Shown here piece by piece: positions 1-7,005 of a stretch of DNA of 12,742 nucleotides. The translations under genes and the position numbers were made by a program. This DNA comes from Gemmatimonadota bacterium. GTDB lineage: Bacteria > Gemmatimonadota > Gemmatimonadetes > Palauibacterales > Palauibacteraceae. The stretch is from positions 1-12,742 of the forward strand of contig JAUVTH010000018.1 in the NCBI GenBank assembly GCA_030601615.1, read 5' to 3'. The first letter of the stretch is position 1. Each line of letters opens with the position of its first letter. Below the pieces are notes generated by a model that saw nothing but the letters and a program-made list of their open reading frames with translations, was not told the origin of the DNA and made no database searches.

Positions 1-45
1 CTGAGCATAGTAACCTCAACTATAGTATTGCCAGCTACATAACGG

Positions 46-70
46 GGACGTCGGTGCCTCGTTGACGTCC
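46..70 (-). terminator. Hairpin downstream of uvrC (weak terminator candidate)
   Basis: Positions 46-52 (GGACGTC) and 64-70 (GACGTCC) form a perfect 7-bp inverted repeat around an 11-base loop. G-U pairs could extend it on both sides. It is the second of two stems met by a transcript leaving uvrC. No run of U follows it on the minus strand, so it is not a classical intrinsic terminator. It could be a stemmed 3' end, a processing signal or chance. Strand is assigned from context only. Confidence 0.3.
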
Positions 71-80
71 TTCTGTCGAG

Positions 81-114
81 CTTCGGACTATCCTCGCCCG
101 GGAGGGTCCGGAAG
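81..114 (-). terminator. Bulged hairpin downstream of uvrC (terminator candidate)
   Basis: Positions 81-88 (CTTCGGAC) pair with 106-114 (GTCCGGAAG) with one bulged G at 111. After a 3-base bulge (89-91), 92-95 (CCTC) pairs with 102-105 (GAGG) around a 6-base loop. That is about 12 base pairs, mostly G-C, starting some 65 bases past the uvrC stop. It is the best candidate for ending the left-hand transcript, but no U-tract follows on the minus strand. A U-less or Rho-assisted end is inference. Confidence 0.4.
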
Positions 115-177
115 AAAACTCGGTGCATCCTGCCCCCGCTCGTCGGCTACGGCAAGTCCCGGCGTCACTCATACGCC

Positions 178-2052
178 TTACGGCCCGGCATGTTTCCTCT
201 TGCCGGGACTCGCCTGCTGGTTCCGTCCGAGCTCGTCCAGGATTCGGCGCGCGGTCGCGGGCCCTATTCCTGGCACGGCGGTGAGGTCCTCCGGGCTAGC
301 CTGACGGATGGCCTCGAGACTGCCGAATTCGCTCAGCAGGTCCTCCTCGCGTGAGGGACCGACCCCCGGAACATCCGACAGCTGCGATCGCAAGGTGCGC
401 TTTCGGCGGAGCGCACGGTGGTAGTCAACGGCGAACCTGTGAGCTTCATCCCTCGCCCGCTGCAGCCAGTGCAGCGCTGGGCTCCTCCGATCCAGACGAA
501 GCGCCTCTCTCGTCGCCGGAGTAAACACCTCTTCCTCGCGCTTGGCCAATGAGACGACCGACAGGTCGGATACGCCGGCCCCTTCCATGGCGTGTACCGC
601 TGCGCCCAGCTGGCCCTTTCCGCCGTCCACGATCACGAGGTCCGGGAGGGGGCGGTCTTCGCTTACGCGGCGCTGAAAGTACCTTCCCACAACCTCCTGC
701 ATCATCGAGTAGTCGTCTGTCCGTCCAGCCGGCGTCTCTCGAATCCGGAATCGCCGGTACTCCGATTTGCGGGGAGTCCCGTCCCTCAACCACACGGCGC
801 TTCCGACGGATTCATGGCCGCTCAGCGTCGAGATGTCGAAACACACCAGGTCTCGCGGTGGTTTGTGCAGAGCGAGAGCCGCTGCCAGCTCGCGCGCCGC
901 GGGGGGAACCTCCCGCCTGCCGGGATCGACGGCTGCGAGCTCGGCCTTCTCGGCGAGCAGGTGCTCGGCATTCTCTTCGGCGAGTTCCAGGAGGCGGCGC
1001 TTTTGACCGCGCTGGGGCACGTGTATGGTGAAGGTGCCATTGCGCCGCTCGCCGAGCATCGACTCCACGAGGACGCGGTCCTCGAAGTCCGAGGGGACGA
1101 CGAGCTCGGCCGGGAGATCATTCCGTCGGAGGTATGCGCTCTTGATGGCTGCGGACGTGAGATCGGCCGTGTCGTCCGCGCCCTGGCCGATCTGAAGGAA
1201 ATGGACGTCTCGGCCGAGCAGCTTGCCCTCCCTTACCCGCAGGAAGAGGCAGCACGCCAGATCATCCTTGCGAGCGATGCCGAGCACGTCCCGATCTCCG
1301 CCCCGGAAGTCGATCGTCGTCTGTCTCTTCTCGAGCGACCCGAGTCCGCGAATCACGTCGCGAAGCTCCGCCGCCTGCTCGAACTGCAGCTTCTCGGCTG
1401 CCTCCTCCATCTGCCGCTTCACGTCACGCTTCAGGCGACCTGTATGGCCCGACAGGATATCGAGGATCCGGTCGATCATCTGACGGTACTCGGCCTGCGT
1501 TTGCTTCCCTGCGCACGGGGCGCGGCACCGGTCGATGAAGTAGTCGAGGCAGGGCCGGTCCGGGAGATCCCGGGGAAGGTCGTAGTGACAGCTCCGCACC
1601 GTGAACATCCGGTGAATCAGCCGCAGAGCTCGCCTCATCGCGCCCACATCCGTGAAAGGGCCGAAATAGCGGGAGCCGTCGCGCTCCAGTCTCCGGGTGA
1701 CCAGCACGCGCGGAAACGGCTCCTGTACGGTGACCTTCACGTACGGGAAGGTCTTATCGTCCCTCAACTGGATGTTGAACCGAGGGCCGTGTTCCTTGAC
1801 AAGATTTGACTCGAGGAGGAGAGCTTCGGCCTCGGACTCGACGACAAAACTCTCGACGGAGTCCGTGCGGCGGGAGAGCTCCCGCAGCTTGAACGAGCGA
1901 TCCGCCGCCGCGCCGAAGTAGCTCCTGACTCGGCTGCGCAGTGAGGCAGCCTTTCCGATATAGAGGATCTCGCCGTCTGCATCGCGAAACACGTAGACAC
2001 CGGGTCGAGTGGGAAGGCCCTTCAACTGCTCACGCAGGCGATCACCCTTCAC
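178..2052 (-). CDS. uvrC: UvrC, excinuclease ABC subunit C
   Basis: UvrC is the cytoplasmic nuclease of UvrABC nucleotide excision repair, cutting on both sides of a bulky DNA lesion held by UvrB. The 624-residue product is full length for the family. The N-terminal GIY-YIG nuclease shows GVY (18-20), YIG (31-33) and the expected Arg41. Four cysteines (155, 168, 176, 180) match the cluster reported to hold a 4Fe-4S centre. A UVR helix that contacts UvrB lies at about 207-240. The RNase H-like 5' nuclease has Asp406 (FDIS), Asp476 (VDGGKGQ) and His538, and two helix-hairpin-helix motifs lie at about 557-608. A lysine-containing tail closes the protein. The start is GTG at 2052, supported by AGAGGA 8 bases upstream. 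It overlaps the murJ 3' end by 11 bases, so translation is probably coupled. No key residue appears missing. Confidence 0.98.
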   Translation of the reverse strand: MKGDRLREQLKGLPTRPGVYVFRDADGEILYIGKAASLRSRVRSYFGAAADRSFKLRELSRRTDSVESFVVESEAEALLLESNLVKEHGPRFNIQLRDDKTFPYVKVTVQEPFPRVLVTRRLERDGSRYFGPFTDVGAMRRALRLIHRMFTVRSCHYDLPRDLPDRPCLDYFIDRCRAPCAGKQTQAEYRQMIDRILDILSGHTGRLKRDVKRQMEEAAEKLQFEQAAELRDVIRGLGSLEKRQTTIDFRGGDRDVLGIARKDDLACCLFLRVREGKLLGRDVHFLQIGQGADDTADLTSAAIKSAYLRRNDLPAELVVPSDFEDRVLVESMLGERRNGTFTIHVPQRGQKRRLLELAEENAEHLLAEKAELAAVDPGRREVPPAARELAAALALHKPPRDLVCFDISTLSGHESVGSAVWLRDGTPRKSEYRRFRIRETPAGRTDDYSMMQEVVGRYFQRRVSEDRPLPDLVIVDGGKGQLGAAVHAMEGAGVSDLSVVSLAKREEEVFTPATREALRLDRRSPALHWLQRARDEAHRFAVDYHRALRRKRTLRSQLSDVPGVGPSREEDLLSEFGSLEAIRQASPEDLTAVPGIGPATARRILDELGRNQQASPGKRKHAGP

Positions 2053-3673
2053 TGCGTGGATCCTCTGGCAGAATCACGGGCGGGCGCCGGGCGATCAAGA
2101 GATATGGAACCGCGCCCGCTAATCCGACCGCCAGCAGCAGAGCGAGATCGTGCATGAATCCGTGGCCCGGTATCCGGGGAGCGAGCCACCCGCGGACGGT
2201 GCTTGCCGCTATCGCGGCGACGGCCACTGCTACGGCCAGGCGCACGGTAGCCTTCACCGCCGCGAGCTCGAACAGGCCGCCAAGACGCTTTGCCAGGAAT
2301 CGCCACAGCAACAGCAGGTTCAGCCAGGCTCCAAGCGCCCCGCCGAGAGCGATTCCCATCGCGGCATATGGACGGTAGGGCAGCGGGAGTCGCGCACGGG
2401 CGCTCAGCGTGAGAAGGACCGCGGTCCCGATCCCAACCGAGACCGACACGGCTGCCAGCATCATAGGCGTTCGTGTGTCTTGCAGCGCATGAAAGCCGCT
2501 TGCGAAGAGCTTCAGCGAGCTGGAGGCCACCAGACCCAGGGCATACGTGGCCAGGACTGCGGCGACAAGCGCGGTGCTCGATTCCGAGAAGGCACCGCGC
2601 TGATAAACGACTCGAATGATCAGGTCGCCGAACAGGAGGAAGCAAACTGCGGCCGGAAGCACGAAGAACAGGATCTGAAAGAAACCGTTCACGAGTCTGG
2701 GTCTGAGCCGGGCGGCTGTAGCCTCACGCGACATGTGAGGCAATGAGGCGGCGGCGACGGCGATCCCGAACAGGCTGATGGGCAGGTACATCAGACGCTG
2801 CGAATAGCCGAGAGCCGACATGGCGCTCGTGCCCACAAGGGTAGCGAGAGAGATGTCCACCAGGGTCGAGATCTGGAAGATTCCTTGACTGGATATCACC
2901 GGAATCGTGTTCCGCACGACCCGTCGTACGGGTTCCCAGCTCCATCCGCCAGTGGGTCTCAGCGAGCCTGTGAGTCGGCGCGCGGCAGGGATCTGGATGC
3001 CGACCTGCAGGATACTGCCGACGAGGGCAGACCAGGCCAGCGCGTGGGCGAATCGGTCGCTCCCGATGGCGAATGCCCAGAAAAGTCCGCCGATCTGAGC
3101 GAGGTTCCACACCGTCGGGGCGACGAACGGGAGAAAGAACCGACCATGGCTGTTCAGCACGCCCAGGAACCACGCCCCGACGATGAGGACCCCGGACATC
3201 GGGAAGAGGATGCGGACGAGTTCGGTAGTGATCTGCCTGGACTCTTCGCCGGCCCCGATCAGGATGGCGCTTGTGAGCCATGGGGCGATCAGGACCCCGA
3301 GGGAGCTCAGGAGGACCGCAGCCGTGAGAACGATCCCGAGGACGGACGACGCCAGCCGGGTCGGCTCGGAAGAAGACGCCCCGTGCTTCTGGAGTGATTC
3401 GGAATACACCGGAACGAAGGCGGCGGAGAGCGTTCCCTCTCCGAGGAGGTTCCGAATGATGTTGGGGATCTTGATCGCCGCCCAGTAGGCGTCCGCCAGG
3501 AGTCCGGTACCGAGGAAGGCCGCCAGCGCCACATCTCTTGCCAGCCCCGTGATTCGGCTGAAGAAGATGCCTGCGCTCACCGACACCGCGTCACGAGAGC
3601 GACGAGCCGTCACCCGGGGCCCTACTACCCGGGCGTCCCGAGGTGTGCCGTGGGAAGGAGTCGGCTCACTCAC
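2042..3673 (-). CDS. murJ: MurJ, lipid II flippase (MviN family)
   Basis: MurJ flips lipid II, the peptidoglycan precursor, across the inner membrane. The 543-residue product is a polytopic membrane protein of the MOP superfamily with hydrophobic segments along its whole length, as expected for about 14 helices. The signature first-helix region is clear. FFSRITGLARD contains Arg40 and Arg46, followed by Asp61, Lys68 and Arg74. With a constant offset of 22 these align to E. coli Arg18, Arg24, Asp39, Lys46 and Arg52, which line the lipid II cavity. The extra 22 or so N-terminal residues are polar and may be a cytoplasmic extension or an over-called start. The GTG start overlaps the upstream small gene by 8 bases and has no good ribosome binding site, which suggests coupling. 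The gene is followed by uvrC with an 11-base overlap. Confidence 0.97.
   Translation of the reverse strand: MSEPTPSHGTPRDARVVGPRVTARRSRDAVSVSAGIFFSRITGLARDVALAAFLGTGLLADAYWAAIKIPNIIRNLLGEGTLSAAFVPVYSESLQKHGASSSEPTRLASSVLGIVLTAAVLLSSLGVLIAPWLTSAILIGAGEESRQITTELVRILFPMSGVLIVGAWFLGVLNSHGRFFLPFVAPTVWNLAQIGGLFWAFAIGSDRFAHALAWSALVGSILQVGIQIPAARRLTGSLRPTGGWSWEPVRRVVRNTIPVISSQGIFQISTLVDISLATLVGTSAMSALGYSQRLMYLPISLFGIAVAAASLPHMSREATAARLRPRLVNGFFQILFFVLPAAVCFLLFGDLIIRVVYQRGAFSESSTALVAAVLATYALGLVASSSLKLFASGFHALQDTRTPMMLAAVSVSVGIGTAVLLTLSARARLPLPYRPYAAMGIALGGALGAWLNLLLLWRFLAKRLGGLFELAAVKATVRLAVAVAVAAIAASTVRGWLAPRIPGHGFMHDLALLLAVGLAGAVPYLLIARRPPVILPEDPRSEG
2061..2066 (-). promoter_or_regulatory. Ribosome binding site for uvrC
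   Basis: The minus strand reads AGAGGA here, 8 bases before the GTG at 2052. It lies inside the 3' end of murJ and decides the uvrC start in favour of that GTG. Confidence 0.65.
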
Positions 3674-3950
3674 CCGGGCCGAGGCGGGACGGCTCGTCTT
3701 CGCCCGACCCCTCGATCAGGTGCCGGACGAATTCGGTTTCCTCTCGCACGCTCTCGAGGCTCTCGCTGAGATACTTCACCTCTGCTTCCAGGACCTGCAC
3801 CCGAGAGTCGATCTGGGGTAAGTCTCCGTCCTCGTCGCCGCGAGCGATGCGGTTCGCCAGCGCCTGTCCCACGGAGGAATCCAGGACGATCGCCAGAATC
3901 GGGATCATGAGGACGAGACCGATGATTACGGCCCAGTACACGTCCACCAC
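3666..3950 (-). CDS. Small membrane-anchored coiled-coil protein, unknown function
   Basis: I do not recognise this 94-residue protein. Residues 5-23 form one hydrophobic helix (VYWAVIIGLVLMIPILAIV). A short basic/acidic linker follows (about 33-45), and then a heptad-like amphipathic helix rich in Glu, Leu and Val (about 47-80) that looks like a coiled coil. The tail is acidic and flexible. The layout, one N-terminal helix then a cytoplasmic coiled coil, recalls PspB-type phage-shock proteins, but I see no convincing sequence match. It starts with tandem GTG codons (3950 and 3947) without a clear ribosome binding site. It sits 60 bases after bshC and overlaps murJ by 8 bases, so it is probably co-expressed with murJ and could act at the envelope. 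The coding call rests on the coherent membrane/coiled-coil composition and the tight packing. Confidence 0.72.
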   Translation of the reverse strand: MVDVYWAVIIGLVLMIPILAIVLDSSVGQALANRIARGDEDGDLPQIDSRVQVLEAEVKYLSESLESVREETEFVRHLIEGSGEDEPSRLGPGE

Positions 3951-4010
3951 CTGTCGAGAGTCAGTCGAAATGCCGCGGCATCGGGTGCAGCGAGCCGAAC
4001 GATGGCTAAG
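3951..4010. other. Short gap between bshC and the small membrane gene, with a palindrome
   Basis: This 60-base gap is one of only two non-coding gaps inside the gene run. It contains the perfect 12-bp palindrome ATGCCGCGGCAT at 3970-3981. I see no -10/-35 promoter pair and no U-tract. The palindrome could be an operator half or chance. Confidence 0.3.
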
Positions 4011-5642
4011 CTACTCCGCAGCAGTATTGCCAGCAACGCCGCCAGTCCCGTCTGAGGAGACCTCCGGGTTTCCATTCAGCGTCGCATCCCACGCCGAATG
4101 CAGGAAGGAGTTCCCGTGGCGGGCCAGGTAGACGTAGACAGACAGCGCCCGCTCCTGGGGAGTCCCGCCCGGATACAAGTTGTCCGCTGCGCGGCGGAGC
4201 TGTGCTACCGCGGTCTGCTCCCGCTTCAGCGTTGCACTGTCCAGGGTCCGCCGGAACCCAGCCAGTCCTGCGAATGCCTGGCTCCGGCTCTTCCCGACGG
4301 CGGACCGGAGACCCGGGAGATCCGTCCCTACGGTGTCCTCGAGCAGGCGGAACTCCTCTTCGACACGGTCCTCCAACTGGAGCAGTGCCTCCTCGACCGC
4401 ACGCGGTCGACTGCGCTCCACCAGACCGGCGACTGCTGCGGTACCGCCGTCGCTCAGATCCTCTGCTTCCACACCGGTCTTCTCCAGAAGCCGCGAGACC
4501 CGCGGTTCCAGCACGCGCCAGGACCGTCGCGGGCGGATGGCTGGCATGGTGACGCCGAGGAGGTCAAACGTGGGTGACAGCTGAGACCAGTAGGCGATCT
4601 CACCGGGGCCGAGGACGGTGGCGGCTACTGGCAGAAGCCAGGACTCCAGCGCAGGACGCAGGGCGGCGGAAGGACTGTATGGGACGGGGTCGGATGCGAC
4701 GTCTGCGAGCAACTCTACGAGCGGGCGGAATTCACCCCCTCGGCCGATTCGCAGGTTTGGACCCGTCCCGTACAGCCGGCTCCGCCCCTCGTCCGTGTCG
4801 CGGAACACCGGTACCGCGTTTTCCAGGTAGGTCAACTGGGGCCGATAGCCGAGGTCCGTCACGGAGGCTGTGCCCGCAGCGAGCGCAGCGTCCACCGACT
4901 CTTGGTTCTCCAGCACCGCGCGATAGAACGGTCCGGCTGCTCGTCGGAGCTCGGGATGCGCGGAATCCACGAACGCGATGGGCCACTCGGCCAGCCAGCC
5001 GGATACGACCTCGACAAACGCCTCACTGAATGTGCGCCCAGAACGGTACGAGTCGAGCAGGCTGTCGATCCAGGGATCTCCCGAGTCACGGTGCTCCATC
5101 GCATCGCAGAACTGACGGGCGATCTCGCCGATGTCGTCCGGCAACGGAGACGGACCGACCGAGCGCCCCGCCCTCGCCTCCACAGGGACGATAGCCACCC
5201 TGCGCAGCCTCTCCTCTCTGTCCAGGAGCCCGATGGATGCGACTTCCTTCCAGTCGTGATCGTCTCCCGCGACCCAGAAGACGGCGAGGCAGGACCGGCC
5301 GAGCTGCTTCTCGATGACGGATGCGGTGTGGATGGCAGTGAGCGCCTTGTAAAGCACATAGAGCGGGCCGCCAAACAACTGCGGTTGTTGACCCGTCGAA
5401 ACGACGATCCCGTCTCCCGAGATGACGCGTCCCAGCCTCTCTCGGCCCGGCGCCGTGACGCCAACAAAGGCCTGTTCTGGGATGCGGCATTCGTTCGCCG
5501 GGTCGGGGACGAGCGGCGCGACCGTTGCATCGAGAACACCGGGTGGGAAGAGTCTGAGCGCCTCCGGGTCGCCATTCAACAAATCGGCAACGAGTCCTCC
5601 GGGGCCGGCCAGCCGCTCCGGCTCAAAGGCCAGGGGCGTCAT
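4011..5642 (-). CDS. bshC: BshC, bacillithiol biosynthesis cysteine-adding enzyme
   Basis: BshC is the putative ligase that joins cysteine to glucosaminyl-malate (GlcN-Mal), the last step of bacillithiol synthesis. Bacillithiol is a low-molecular-weight thiol used for redox buffering and detoxification. At 543 residues it matches the family length. Family hallmarks in the Rossmann-like core are clear: STGQQPQLFGGPLYVLYKA (82-100) and FWVAGDDHDWKEV (122-134), the latter corresponding to the usual W-x-x-x-[ED]-D-H-D-x-x-E block. A long Glu/Arg-rich helical segment near 410-480 fits the C-terminal coiled coil seen in B. subtilis BshC. The ATG at 5642 forms an ATGA overlap with the upstream methyltransferase and has GGAGG 7 bases upstream. 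BshA and BshB are not in the window. The neighbouring methyltransferase may act on the product (see findings). Confidence 0.96.
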   Translation of the reverse strand: MTPLAFEPERLAGPGGLVADLLNGDPEALRLFPPGVLDATVAPLVPDPANECRIPEQAFVGVTAPGRERLGRVISGDGIVVSTGQQPQLFGGPLYVLYKALTAIHTASVIEKQLGRSCLAVFWVAGDDHDWKEVASIGLLDREERLRRVAIVPVEARAGRSVGPSPLPDDIGEIARQFCDAMEHRDSGDPWIDSLLDSYRSGRTFSEAFVEVVSGWLAEWPIAFVDSAHPELRRAAGPFYRAVLENQESVDAALAAGTASVTDLGYRPQLTYLENAVPVFRDTDEGRSRLYGTGPNLRIGRGGEFRPLVELLADVASDPVPYSPSAALRPALESWLLPVAATVLGPGEIAYWSQLSPTFDLLGVTMPAIRPRRSWRVLEPRVSRLLEKTGVEAEDLSDGGTAAVAGLVERSRPRAVEEALLQLEDRVEEEFRLLEDTVGTDLPGLRSAVGKSRSQAFAGLAGFRRTLDSATLKREQTAVAQLRRAADNLYPGGTPQERALSVYVYLARHGNSFLHSAWDATLNGNPEVSSDGTGGVAGNTAAE

Positions 5643-6406
5643 GAGGCTGCCTCCGGGAGCGCCATGACATGGCCGGCCAGAATGAGTCGCGGAGAGGTCG
5701 ACCGGAAGGTGGCCCCCTCATAATCCCCGAACCGGTGCGAGATCTCGAGCCCGGCCTCCTCCAGGAGGGATGCGAGTTCAGCGCGACTGTAAAGGCGAAC
5801 GCGCTCCTCGAAGTGACTCGCGGATCCATCGGTGGTCGATTCGATCCGGATCCTCTTGATGACGCACCCGTCGAGGATCTCTCTACGCTGTATGATCCGC
5901 TTTCCGTCCATCTCGCGCATATCTTCGGGAACGAGTTCCCTCCGGACGCGATCTGCGTTAAGAAAGTCGAGCATGAAACTGCCCCCGCGTTTCACAACGC
6001 GTCCCATCTCTCTGAGAACTCGACGGTCGTCGAGCGGCTCACGGAAGTAGCCGAAAGAAGTAAAAAAGCTCGTCACACCGTCGAAAGCCCCATCTTCGAA
6101 CGGGATCTCGCGCATGTCTGCACGTACCAGCGAGTCTACGGGTGTCTGGCTTCGCGCGCGTCGCAAGAGTTCCCGCGACAGGTCGAGGCCTGTAGCCTCC
6201 AGGCCTGCCGTCCGGAATTCTCGCATATGCCGACCGGCTCCGCATGCGAGGTCCAGGACTGTGGCTTGTGGACCCGGAGGCACCGCCGTCAGAAAGAGAT
6301 CGACCGCGGCCTTGGCCTCACCTTCATCCCTGTGCGGGTATAGAGCGATGTACTCCTCTCCGAACCAGTCCCGAAACCACTCGCGCGTTGGGGTGGGGCC
6401 GGACAC
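5639..6406 (-). CDS. Class I SAM-dependent methyltransferase, possible bacillithiol N-methyltransferase
   Basis: This 255-residue protein has a standard class I methyltransferase fold. Motif I is VLDLACGAGRH (50-60) and binds SAM. The next acidic strand is GLDLS (73-77), RADMREIPF (95-103) matches the adenine-contacting motif, and FDGVTSFFTSFGYF (108-121) is motif IV. The N-terminus (WFRDWFGEEYIALYPHRD, 10-27) is characteristic of a subgroup common in Bacteroidota. The GTG at 6406 is preferred because AAGGGAG ends 7 bases upstream. A TTG at 6412, overlapping the rlmH stop as TTGA, is the alternative and would add two residues. The 4-base overlap with bshC suggests a shared pathway: N-methylation of the cysteine of bacillithiol, as assigned to NmbA in Chlorobaculum tepidum. 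The methyltransferase call is firm; the substrate is inference. Confidence 0.92.
   Translation of the reverse strand: MSGPTPTREWFRDWFGEEYIALYPHRDEGEAKAAVDLFLTAVPPGPQATVLDLACGAGRHMREFRTAGLEATGLDLSRELLRRARSQTPVDSLVRADMREIPFEDGAFDGVTSFFTSFGYFREPLDDRRVLREMGRVVKRGGSFMLDFLNADRVRRELVPEDMREMDGKRIIQRREILDGCVIKRIRIESTTDGSASHFEERVRLYSRAELASLLEEAGLEISHRFGDYEGATFRSTSPRLILAGHVMALPEAAS
5650..5654 (-). promoter_or_regulatory. Ribosome binding site for bshC
   Basis: The minus strand reads GGAGG, 7 bases before the ATG at 5642. It lies inside the 3' end of the methyltransferase gene. It fixes the bshC start and indicates strong independent initiation on top of the ATGA coupling. Confidence 0.75.
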
Positions 6407-6408
6407 CC

Positions 6409-6882
6409 TCAATCTCCCTTGTGGTAGGGCTCACCTCGCAGAATCGTGCCCGCGCGGTACAGCTGCTCGGCCAGCACAAGGCGGGCCAGGTCGTGTGGCA
6501 GAGTCATGCGAGAAAGGGAGATCGCCCGTTTGCAGCGCCGGACGAACGCCTCGTCGAGGCCGAACGCTCCACCGACGACGAACACGGCTCCGGCGTGTCC
6601 GTACGTTGCCATGTCGCCCAGGCTGTCCGCCAGCTCGCGCGAAGTCATGGTGGTACCTTCGCGAGTGAGAGCCCACGTGTCCAGTCCGTCAGGCAGGCGG
6701 CGACCGATGTCTTCAGCTTCGCGCGCCCTGATGAGGCGCGGGTCGTTGCCCACTCCGCTCGCTGAAGGTACTTCCAGTGTCTCAAGGCGGAAGTATCTTC
6801 CGGCCCTTGTCTCGTAGTCCCGAATCGCCGAGGCTACTCCGCGATCGCGCGGCGAGCCCACCGCCATGATCATCAGCTTCAT
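6409..6882 (-). CDS. rlmH: RlmH, 23S rRNA pseudouridine-1915 N3-methyltransferase
   Basis: RlmH is a SPOUT (knotted) methyltransferase that methylates pseudouridine 1915 of 23S rRNA in helix 69 on assembled 70S ribosomes. The 157-residue product is full length. It shows the family hallmarks: the N-terminal MKLMIMAVGS strand, LTREGTTMTSRELAD (72-86), FVVGGAFGLD (101-110, SAM-binding knot), SLSRMTLPHDLARLVLAEQLYRA (122-144) and the terminal PYHKGD (152-157). The start is ATG at 6882 with GAGGG about 10 bases upstream. It is the first gene after the 123-base gap and so may head the left-hand transcription unit. Its stop overlaps or abuts the methyltransferase start. RlmH itself is a near-universal housekeeping gene, so its placement here says little about its partners. 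Confidence 0.97.
   Translation of the reverse strand: MKLMIMAVGSPRDRGVASAIRDYETRAGRYFRLETLEVPSASGVGNDPRLIRAREAEDIGRRLPDGLDTWALTREGTTMTSRELADSLGDMATYGHAGAVFVVGGAFGLDEAFVRRCKRAISLSRMTLPHDLARLVLAEQLYRAGTILRGEPYHKGD
6414..6420 (-). promoter_or_regulatory. Ribosome binding site for the methyltransferase
   Basis: The minus strand reads AAGGGAG, with a 7-base spacer to the GTG at 6406. The TTG at 6412 would be only one base from this element, so the element argues for the GTG start. It lies within the last codons of rlmH. Confidence 0.65.
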
Positions 6883-7005
6883 GTCCCTGCTTCCCTCATC
6901 ATCGGGCGAGCACCGCGGCCCTGAGGATGTGCTCGTTGTCCGGTCTCGGATGGCACGGGCCGGAGCCGGCGGCCAGCCTGCCCGTTCGAAGCCAGTCCAG
7001 GGCTT
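6883..7005. other. Gap between lpxK and rlmH
   Basis: This is the largest non-coding gap inside the gene run. On the minus strand it ends in the rlmH ribosome binding site (GAGGG, 6893-6897). It contains GC-rich competing stems: CGGGC 6956-6960 with GCCCG 6980-6984, and GGCCG 6958-6962 with CGGCC 6970-6974. No U-tract follows on the minus strand. I see no recognisable -10/-35 pair. It could carry a promoter for the rlmH unit or simply be a spacer. One minus-strand frame stays open from inside lpxK to 6899 but lacks a start codon. Confidence 0.45.

Larger units (their letters stand above)
1..177. other. Non-coding region downstream of uvrC
   Basis: This stretch lies 3' of the uvrC stop codon and reaches the left edge of the window. 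No reading frame on either strand resembles a protein I recognise. The first 45 or so bases are clearly more AT-rich than the rest of the window, which fits an intergenic region. It holds two hairpins (listed separately) and a small 5-bp stem directly after the uvrC stop (GGCGT/ACGCC on the minus strand). No tRNA or rRNA signature is visible. The gene to the left is not in view. Confidence 0.6.

Noticed and set aside
24..35. 12-base match AGTATTGCCAGC shared with positions 4023-4034
   Set aside because: A few 12-base matches are expected by chance in a window of this size, and the contexts (intergenic and within bshC) have nothing in common.
592..1809. 405-codon open frame on the plus strand opposite uvrC
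   Set aside because: It lies wholly within uvrC, whose family motifs are complete. The translation shows no recognisable domain. Long antisense frames are expected in GC-rich coding DNA.
4902..5723. 273-codon plus-strand frame opposite bshC and the methyltransferase
   Set aside because: It spans the overlap of two real minus-strand genes and has no domain-like sequence.
6981..7005. TTCGAAC motif resembling a tRNA T-loop in the lpxK-rlmH gap
   Set aside because: The flanking bases do not pair as a T-arm and no acceptor, D or anticodon arm can be drawn around it.
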